Source: Chloroflexota bacterium
GTDB lineage: Bacteria; Chloroflexota; Anaerolineae; Anaerolineales; Anaerolineaceae
Direction of reading: 5' to 3'
Length of the DNA: 10,032 bases
Assembly: GCA_023406965.1 (NCBI GenBank)
Contig: JAEXTI010000373.1
Span: 1-10,032 of the forward strand
How positions within the stretch are numbered: the first letter of the stretch is position 1; each line of letters begins with the position of its first letter. A model generated the notes under the pieces. It saw nothing but the letters and a program-made list of their open reading frames with translations. It ran no database searches and had not been told where the DNA came from. Of this stretch, positions 1 through 5,470 are shown piece after piece. Both the position numbers and the translations under genes were made by a program.

Positions 1-115
1 CGCGGACACGCTCGTCTTCGGAAAGAAGCCTGTCGATCTCGGAGACGCGAGCGTGAATCTGATCTAGTTGTGTGTCCAGTTTCTGGAGAAGATATAAATG
101 AGCTGACTGATTCAT
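1..115 (-). CDS. Zinc-ribbon/coiled-coil protein (DUF164/CdsZ-like), N-terminal fragment
   Basis: The first 38 codons of a minus-strand gene, starting at the ATG complementary to 113-115 and leaving the window at the left edge. The visible protein begins MNQSAHLYLLQKLDTQLDQI and continues through HARVSEIDRLLSEDERVR. The regular spacing of Leu/Ile with charged residues predicts a coiled coil from about residue 7. The pattern of an initial leucine-rich LYxLQxLDxxLDxIxxRxxEI stretch matches my memory of the N-terminus of C4-type zinc-ribbon proteins (DUF164/CdsZ family). In those, a long helical hairpin precedes a four-cysteine zinc ribbon of uncertain, possibly nucleic-acid-related, function. 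The cysteine region would lie outside the window, so the family call cannot be confirmed here. A consensus -10 box lies 6 nt upstream of the ATG and no Shine-Dalgarno is visible, which suggests leaderless translation. Another coiled-coil protein is possible. Confidence 0.6.
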   Translation of the reverse strand, partial: MNQSAHLYLLQKLDTQLDQIHARVSEIDRLLSEDERVR

Positions 116-121
116 ATACTG

Positions 122-150
122 ATTATAGGGTTGCTTGACAATCAAGACAA
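122..150 (-). promoter_or_regulatory. Candidate promoter for the minus-strand zinc-ribbon gene
   Basis: On the minus strand a perfect TATAAT (122-127) is preceded by TTGTCT (145-150, 4 of 6 matches to the -35 consensus) with a 17-bp spacer. Only 6 nt separate the -10 box from the ATG at 115. A start site at the usual distance would fall on or next to the A of the ATG, giving a leaderless transcript. This is consistent with the absence of a Shine-Dalgarno sequence. Confidence 0.55.
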
Positions 151-173
151 GGCATTTCAGGGCCCGGTTCTGG

Positions 174-202
174 TTGCTAGGCCTATTAATCTCAAGTATA
201 CT
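174..202 (+). promoter_or_regulatory. Candidate promoter for the membrane-protein operon
   Basis: TTGCTA (174-179, 4 of 6 matches) and TATACT (197-202, 5 of 6 matches) are separated by 17 bp and point toward the ATG at 213. Ten nucleotides lie between the -10 box and the ATG, so the predicted transcript would begin only about 3-5 nt upstream of the start codon. It faces away from the minus-strand promoter, with the two -35 boxes about 23 bp apart. The call rests on motif matching only. Confidence 0.45.
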
Positions 203-212
203 CGTTGGAGAT

Positions 213-1748
213 ATGGTTTCCCGAAGAAGATTCTGGTTTCTCCTCATCCTGGTATTGGTAGTGCAGATTATTCCATTCGGAGCGGCGCGGATGCGCGGTT
301 CGGATGGTCTGATCTTCGGCGGCTTTGTATTGAATCCAATCGACGGAAATTCATACCTGGCCAAGATGCAGTTGGGTTGGGTGGGAGAGTGGGAGTTCCG
401 TCTGCTGTACTCGGCAAATTCCGACGGTGGAGCATTCTTGTTTCTGTTTTACATTTTGCTGGGGCACCTGGCGCGTTTGGTTGGGCTGCCTGTGGTTGTG
501 GTTTTCCATGTGGCTCGAATCCTGGCTAGTGTGGGGTTATTCTTTGCGGTAGCGCGATTCTTTGGTCAGGTGTTTGGAGAAAACCAACGCATGGCGGAGC
601 GCGCGTTTACACTGGCGATGGTTGGCGGCGGGTTGGGGGTGCTGGTTTTGTTTGGGGGATACTTGCTGGCGGATGTGTGGGTGGCAGAGGGATATCCTTA
701 CCTGTCCATGTTCCTCAACCCACATTTTCCATTGGGTCTGGCGCTGGTCTTGTGGCTGATCCAGCCAGAAGAAGGTACCTTGCTGGCCAGGCGACCCTGG
801 CTGAGGTTGATCCTGGGGCTGTTGCTGTCCATCGTTCAGCCGTTTGGCGTGGTCATTGTGGCTGTCGTGATGAGCCTGGAGGTGGCCTGGACCTGGTTGG
901 AAGAACGGAAGTGGAAGCTGGGCGGGCTGGTATGGAGCATGGCATTGGGTGGTCCCTGGCTGGTGTACCAGTTTTGGGCCATTCGGCGTGATCCGGTTCT
1001 GGCGCAGTGGGATGCGCAGAATTTAACACCAGCGCCGCCGATGTGGGATTTGCTTTTGTCTTTATCGCCGGCCTTGCTGCTGGCGATCGTTGGAGTTTAC
1101 CGGTTGTGGAAAGAACGAGAAGTGCCGGGCAGGCGGGTGTTGATCGGATGGGGGGTGGCAGGGTTGTTGTTGATTTATCTGCCAATTAGCTTACAGCGCC
1201 GGTTCATGACCGGGATCTATGTGCCAATGGCCGGGTTGGCGGTGTTTGCTGTGGAGTGGTTGTGGTCGATGAATAAGCCTCGCTTGAGAGGGGTGTGGCC
1301 CGGGCTGGTGGTTGCAAGTGTGCTTACAAACCTGATGATGTTGCTAATCACAACCATGGGCGTGGTGGGGAAAGACACAAGTAAGCTGTTTTTGACCGTC
1401 GCGGAACGGGATGCTTTGGTTTGGGTGCGAGAAGAAACAAGCAAAGAGGCAGTTTTGCTTGCATCGCCCGAAATGGGGATGTATGTGCCTGCCTGGACGG
1501 GGCGGAGAACGGTCTACGGGCACCCTTTTGAAACGGTGAACGCGGAAGATGAAGAGCAATCGTTGTCTCGATACTTGTCGGGAGAGATGAGCGTTGAGGA
1601 CGGCGAAGTGTATCTTCGAGAGCGGCAAGTGGCATATTTAATTCGCGGCCCAAGGGAGGTGGGTTTGGGTACACCTCCGAATTTGAGTTCACATTCGCTG
1701 GTATATGATGTGGGCGGCGTACAGATTTTTGCTGTGAGCTCCGAATGA
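213..1748 (+). CDS. Polytopic membrane protein A, putative GT-C-type glycosyltransferase
   Basis: A 511-aa integral membrane protein with about ten or eleven predicted membrane segments (first at about residues 7-25) and a soluble C-terminal part from about residue 386. The loop after the first helix carries DGNSYLAKM (D44-M52), with the acidic residue placed where GT-C enzymes often keep a catalytic Asp. Other landmarks are FHVARI, GGGLG, QPFGVV, a DAQN-PP loop, LQRR before a late helix, and PAWT (426-429) in the soluble part. All recur in the paralogue at 3880-5469. The frame stays open upstream to a TTG at 135. ATG 213 is preferred because it gives the same N-terminal length as the paralogue (Asp at 44 versus 47) and because a candidate promoter overlaps the extension. 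GGAG at 207-210 is only 2 nt from the ATG, too close for a good ribosome site. The likely substrate is a lipid-linked sugar, inferred from fold type only; it could instead be an uncharacterised transporter-like protein. Its stop overlaps the next start by 4 nt. Confidence 0.8.
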   Translation: MVSRRRFWFLLILVLVVQIIPFGAARMRGSDGLIFGGFVLNPIDGNSYLAKMQLGWVGEWEFRLLYSANSDGGAFLFLFYILLGHLARLVGLPVVVVFHVARILASVGLFFAVARFFGQVFGENQRMAERAFTLAMVGGGLGVLVLFGGYLLADVWVAEGYPYLSMFLNPHFPLGLALVLWLIQPEEGTLLARRPWLRLILGLLLSIVQPFGVVIVAVVMSLEVAWTWLEERKWKLGGLVWSMALGGPWLVYQFWAIRRDPVLAQWDAQNLTPAPPMWDLLLSLSPALLLAIVGVYRLWKEREVPGRRVLIGWGVAGLLLIYLPISLQRRFMTGIYVPMAGLAVFAVEWLWSMNKPRLRGVWPGLVVASVLTNLMMLLITTMGVVGKDTSKLFLTVAERDALVWVREETSKEAVLLASPEMGMYVPAWTGRRTVYGHPFETVNAEDEEQSLSRYLSGEMSVEDGEVYLRERQVAYLIRGPREVGLGTPPNLSSHSLVYDVGGVQIFAVSSE

Positions 1749-3883
1749 ACGCAGCCATGATCCATTGGGCGAAGCGATATGGCTGGTGGTTCGTTTTTAT
1801 CCTCCCGGTACTCATATTTTTGCCGGGCGTGGGTGGATTCACCTTCATCCAGGGCACAAAATTCAATGACATCGCCATCAGCCATTATCCCTTGGCGTAC
1901 TTCATCCAGACAACCATCCGTGAAAGCGGTCAGATTCCACTATGGTCGAACACAATCCTGAGCGGGTTTCCGCTGGCTGCGAATCCATTAGCGAGCCTGT
2001 TCTACCCGCCGCAGTGGTTGGCGCTACTGTTACCCCTGCCTTTCGGGCTGAATTTGGTGGCTATGCTGCACATGATATTCGGCGGGGTGGGCATGTATTG
2101 GCTGATGCGCCAGGAAGGAGTTGGCCGTGCTGCGGCGCTGATGGGCGCAGTAGCTTTCGAAGCGATGCCCAAGCTGGCTACCCATTGGGCGGCAGGACAC
2201 CTTACGCTGGTTTATGCGGTCTCGTGGACGCCCTGGCTGCTGCTGGCTGAGCGTAAAACGAGACGAGAAGGATCCTTTTGGCAGTTGCTGCCTGGAGTGG
2301 TGTTAGGCGCTATCGCTTTGGCTGATCCGCGCTGGTTGATTCCTGCGGGGTTGCTTTGGATTGGCTACCGATTCTTGAGTGAGAAGTGGCAAGGCTGGAA
2401 AACACTGGCGATGAAGTTGGGGTGGACTGCGGCTTGTGGCATACTGGCGGCGGGACTTGCAGCTAGTTTATTGTTGCCACTGTTGGAATACAGCCGGCTT
2501 TCCACGCGCAACTCGATGGGAACGGAAGATGTGCTTGCGTACTCGCTACCACCGGAACGATTGTTGGGGTTGGTCATTCCAGATAGCGGATCGAGTGTGG
2601 AGGGGGTTGTGTATCCGGGCGTGCTGGTGCTGGCGGGGGTGTTGTTTGCGCTTTGGCTGCCGATTGCTCGACGCAAGAGTGCTTTCTGGTTAGGGGTAGC
2701 GCTGTTTGGGGTGTTGTTTGCTTTGGGAGAAGTGATGCCGGGGATGAACTTGCTGGCGCGGCTCCCAGGGTTCAACATGGTGCGCGTGCCAGCGCGAATG
2801 ATTTTTCTGACTGGAATGGGTTTCGCCGCAGCTCTGGCCTGGGTAGTGCATACATTAATCGAGGCTCGTGGCGAGGGCATACGATTGGGAAAATGGAACC
2901 CCAACCTGGCGCTGACAGGATTGGCGGCAATCGTAGTCTTGCTGGGTGTAACGGTTGGATTGGCAAGCGGAGAGTTCCCCTGGCGATTCGTATGGAGCGG
3001 CGTGGGATTGGTGCTGGCGATGATTTGGATTGGACAGGCGATCAAGAAACCGGTGGGGAGCGGTTGGATTGGATTTGGAATTTCTTTTCTGATAATCGAC
3101 CTGTGTGGGGTGAGCCTGACAGGGTTGGCGTTTGAGTCGAAACAAGCGGTGACACGGGCTGGCGATGCAATTGTACAGCTTATAAAGACACAAAGCGCTC
3201 CATTGAGCTTATTCCGGGTGTATTCACCCTCCTACAGTGTTCCCCAACAGGTGGCGGCTGTGAATGGACTGGAGTTAGCTGATGGCGTTGACCCCTTGCA
3301 GTTGATGGAATACGTGAATTTCATGGAGCAGGCCACCGGGGTTGAGCAGGCGGGATACAGTGTGACCATGCCGCCGTTTGCCGACGGAGATTTCACTGAG
3401 GCGAACCGTCAGGCAGTACCCAATGCAAGGTTGTTGGGGGTATTGAATGTTGCCTTTGTGGCAGCCGAGTTCGATGTGGACGCTGAAGGGCTGGAGTTGT
3501 TGGATCGAGTTGGCGACACGCGGGTGTATCGAAACCGGTTTGTTCAACCACGGGCATGGGTGCAGTCAACGGACGCCCCGCTGGGCGAGGATGTTTCTCG
3601 TCCGGCGAACGTGACGAAAACAGCGAACAAGCTTCAAATTCAGGCGGAAGGGCCGGGCTTGTTGGTGGTGAGCGAAGTGGCCTATCCCGACTGGAAATTG
3701 CGTGTAGACGGAAAAGAACGTGAGTTGATTGTGGTAGGCGACCTGCTGCGCGGCGTGGAGCTTGAAGCGGGCACTCATACAGTCGAAATGGGGTTCAGAC
3801 CGACTTCGGTGTATACGGGTTTGGTCGTCAGCCTGTTGTCGTTGGCGGTGATGATCGGTTTATGGGTGGGGAGGCGGAAATGA
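1745..3883 (+). CDS. YfhO-family membrane protein B
   Basis: A 712-aa polytopic membrane protein resembling the YfhO family (GT-C fold). In Firmicutes these proteins act with a polyprenyl-phosphate sugar synthase to glycosylate lipoteichoic acid outside the cell. After the first helix (about 14-34) comes the loop NDIAISHYP, where D42 is the candidate catalytic acid. It is followed by IPLWS, GFPLAAN and LFYPPQW (about 64-91), a hallmark stretch for this family. Many helices follow to about residue 465. A long extracytoplasmic domain spans about 466-688 and contains VDPLQLMEYVNFM and the conserved terminal motif YPDWKLRVDG, then a last helix (about 689-708) ending in GRRK. The start lies in an ATGA overlap with the upstream stop and has only a weak Shine-Dalgarno, so translation is probably coupled. 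No sugar-phosphate synthase lies within the window, so the donor and acceptor are unknown. The family call is fairly sure; the reaction is inference. Confidence 0.82.
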   Translation: MNAAMIHWAKRYGWWFVFILPVLIFLPGVGGFTFIQGTKFNDIAISHYPLAYFIQTTIRESGQIPLWSNTILSGFPLAANPLASLFYPPQWLALLLPLPFGLNLVAMLHMIFGGVGMYWLMRQEGVGRAAALMGAVAFEAMPKLATHWAAGHLTLVYAVSWTPWLLLAERKTRREGSFWQLLPGVVLGAIALADPRWLIPAGLLWIGYRFLSEKWQGWKTLAMKLGWTAACGILAAGLAASLLLPLLEYSRLSTRNSMGTEDVLAYSLPPERLLGLVIPDSGSSVEGVVYPGVLVLAGVLFALWLPIARRKSAFWLGVALFGVLFALGEVMPGMNLLARLPGFNMVRVPARMIFLTGMGFAAALAWVVHTLIEARGEGIRLGKWNPNLALTGLAAIVVLLGVTVGLASGEFPWRFVWSGVGLVLAMIWIGQAIKKPVGSGWIGFGISFLIIDLCGVSLTGLAFESKQAVTRAGDAIVQLIKTQSAPLSLFRVYSPSYSVPQQVAAVNGLELADGVDPLQLMEYVNFMEQATGVEQAGYSVTMPPFADGDFTEANRQAVPNARLLGVLNVAFVAAEFDVDAEGLELLDRVGDTRVYRNRFVQPRAWVQSTDAPLGEDVSRPANVTKTANKLQIQAEGPGLLVVSEVAYPDWKLRVDGKERELIVVGDLLRGVELEAGTHTVEMGFRPTSVYTGLVVSLLSLAVMIGLWVGRRK
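3868..3874 (+). promoter_or_regulatory. Strong Shine-Dalgarno fixing the A' start
   Basis: GGGGAGG with a 5-nt spacer to ATG 3880 supports that codon over the in-frame ATG at 3862, which would sit upstream of this site. The chosen ATG forms an ATGA overlap with the stop of the preceding gene. The ribosome site lies wholly inside the coding sequence of that gene. Confidence 0.75.
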
Positions 3884-5469
3884 TTGACGGCGGGGAGCGG
3901 AAATGGGTGCTGCGGTTTGCCGGTATTTTTATGCTGGTGACGATGCTGCCTTATGTGCTTGGGTATTTCGCTGCGGGAGAGGAGTGGCGCTATTCGGGCC
4001 TGCTCATCGCTGCTGAGGATGGCAACTCCTATCTCGCGAAGATGATGCTGGGAAGCAGTGGAGACTGGCTGTTCCGGACCCCCTATACGCCTTTTGAGCA
4101 GGATGGATTTTTAGCATTCTTACCATATATTTTATTGGGTAAGTTGGTGTCACCTCCGGGGGCGCACGAACAATTGGTAGCCTTGTTTCATGCATTCCGC
4201 ATCGCCGGTGGCTTCTTGTATATCTACGGCAGTTATGTGTTTATCGCTCAATTCTTGCAGAAAATTCGCTGGCGCAGATGGGCGGTGGTGCTGGCGACAG
4301 CGGGCGGCGGGCTGGGATTCCTCTCGGTGTTGGGGCTGGGAAGTTTGTGGGGAGATCGGCTGGCGTTGGAGTTCTATTCGCCGGAAACCTTTGGATTCCT
4401 CTCGGTGTTAGCGCTGCCACATCTGGCTGCCGGGCGGGGAATGCTTTTGCTAGGCTTGAGCGCCTACATTCGGGCCAAAGATGATGCGCGGCCATTTCAG
4501 CGGGGCCTGCTTGCGGGCCTGTGGTGGTTGGGGTTGGGATTCATGCAACCGTTGACGGTGGTGGTGGCCTGGGCAATTGCCGGGGCGCACCTTGCCGGTG
4601 GAGTGGTGGGGTGTGCTTTGAAGCGGCTGGATTGGAGAACCTGGCGAAGCTATCTGCTTAAGGCTGTTGGCATGGGTTTGGTATCGATGCCAATAGTGGT
4701 TTATACCTTTCTTTCGTTCCAGGTCGATGCTTTCTTGAAGAACTGGCAGACTCAAAACATCATCACCTCACCCCCATTTACCGATTACTTGTTGGCTTTT
4801 GGCGTTGCGTTCATCCTGGGAGTGAGCGCGATGTGGCGTCTGGTGCGCAAGATGGAATGGGAAACTATGTTGCTGGTGACCTGGGTGGCTATTTTCCCAG
4901 TGCTGGCTTATGCGCCTTATAATTTGCAGCGCAGGTTGCCGGAGGGCGTTTGGGTGGCGTTCGTTCTCCTGGCCCTACTGGGGATAAACCAGTGGAAGCC
5001 GGTTGGGCAAAAAGTAGGAACGGGGCTGCTGGCGGCGGGAATGTTATCTTCGTTGATTTTGTTCCTGGGCGGGTTGATTGGGGTGACTCAACCGGCCCGA
5101 CCCTTATTTGTTCCAGCAGCGGAAGTGGAAATGCTGGATTTTCTGTCAGAAATTGCTTCTAAGGGAGCGGTTGTGCTGGCAAGCTATGAGGTTTCAAACG
5201 AGTTGCCTGCCTGGACGCCGGTGACCACGTTGATCGGGCACGGACCGGAAAGCGTGCGGTTGGCGGAAATCCGCCCGAGGGTGGAAGCCTTTGCTGAACT
5301 GGAGACAACAGACCTTGAGCGGAAAGAACTGCTAGATCAATTTGGCGTTGACTATGTGATTCTTGAGATAGTTAATTTCCCGAAAATCCGCTGGGTACCT
5401 GAGCTTTCTGAATTCTTGACACTGGTGTATAGCAATGAGCAATGGAAAGTTTTCCAGGTGGAGCGTTAG
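3880..5469 (+). CDS. Polytopic membrane protein A', paralogue of protein A
   Basis: A 529-aa multi-spanning membrane protein with the same plan as the first gene of the operon. It has a first helix at about 12-30, a loop with DGNSYLAKM (47-55), PYILLGKL, FHAFRIAG, GGGLG, FMQPLTVV, QTQN-SPP, NLQRR, and a soluble C-terminal domain from about 403 with PAWT (443-446) and an IGHGPESV stretch. The same order and spacing of motifs argue for common descent, although overall identity looks low by eye. It is most likely a GT-C-type enzyme using a lipid-linked donor on the outer face of the membrane, but no catalytic assignment is proven. The ATG at 3880 is chosen for its strong ribosome site and 4-nt overlap; starting at 3862 would add six residues. 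A 17-nt in-frame direct repeat inside the gene encodes GFLSVL twice (about residues 147 and 173). The next gene begins 1 nt after its stop or overlaps it by 35 nt. Confidence 0.8.
   Translation: MIDGGERKWVLRFAGIFMLVTMLPYVLGYFAAGEEWRYSGLLIAAEDGNSYLAKMMLGSSGDWLFRTPYTPFEQDGFLAFLPYILLGKLVSPPGAHEQLVALFHAFRIAGGFLYIYGSYVFIAQFLQKIRWRRWAVVLATAGGGLGFLSVLGLGSLWGDRLALEFYSPETFGFLSVLALPHLAAGRGMLLLGLSAYIRAKDDARPFQRGLLAGLWWLGLGFMQPLTVVVAWAIAGAHLAGGVVGCALKRLDWRTWRSYLLKAVGMGLVSMPIVVYTFLSFQVDAFLKNWQTQNIITSPPFTDYLLAFGVAFILGVSAMWRLVRKMEWETMLLVTWVAIFPVLAYAPYNLQRRLPEGVWVAFVLLALLGINQWKPVGQKVGTGLLAAGMLSSLILFLGGLIGVTQPARPLFVPAAEVEMLDFLSEIASKGAVVLASYEVSNELPAWTPVTTLIGHGPESVRLAEIRPRVEAFAELETTDLERKELLDQFGVDYVILEIVNFPKIRWVPELSEFLTLVYSNEQWKVFQVER
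4315..4409 (+). repeat. 17-nt exact direct repeat inside gene A'
   Basis: GGATTCCTCTCGGTGTT occurs at 4315-4331 and again at 4393-4409. The 78-bp offset is exactly 26 codons, so both copies are read in the same frame and encode the same hydrophobic core (FLSVL) in neighbouring membrane segments. The surrounding sequence does not repeat. Confidence 0.9.
5457..5463 (+). promoter_or_regulatory. Shine-Dalgarno supporting the GTG start of B'
   Basis: GGTGGAG lies 7 nt before GTG 5471, at good spacing. The alternative in-frame ATG at 5435 has no comparable purine-rich site upstream. This favours initiation just after the stop of the preceding gene. Confidence 0.55.
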
Positions 5470-5470
5470 G

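Noticed and set aside
135..140. Perfect TTGACA, possible -35 box for the plus-strand operon
   Set aside because: No acceptable -10 hexamer lies 16-18 bp downstream (the sequence there is GC-rich, around CAGGGC). The TTGCTA/TATACT pair is better spaced and placed.
131..529. Open frame overlapping the start of gene A in another plus-strand frame
   Set aside because: No recognisable domain. It competes with gene A, whose product has clear paralogue support and a membrane-protein pattern.
1348..1885. Two overlapping minus-strand open frames (176 and 123 codons) across the A/B junction
   Set aside because: They are antisense to the C-terminus of A and the N-terminus of B, both supported by family motifs. 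No ribosome site or domain was seen.
2365..3045. Long open frame on the minus strand (226 codons)
   Set aside because: It lies entirely inside the well-supported YfhO-family gene B and encodes a Pro/Asn/Thr/Ser-rich product with no recognisable domain, as expected of an antisense shadow of a G-rich membrane gene.
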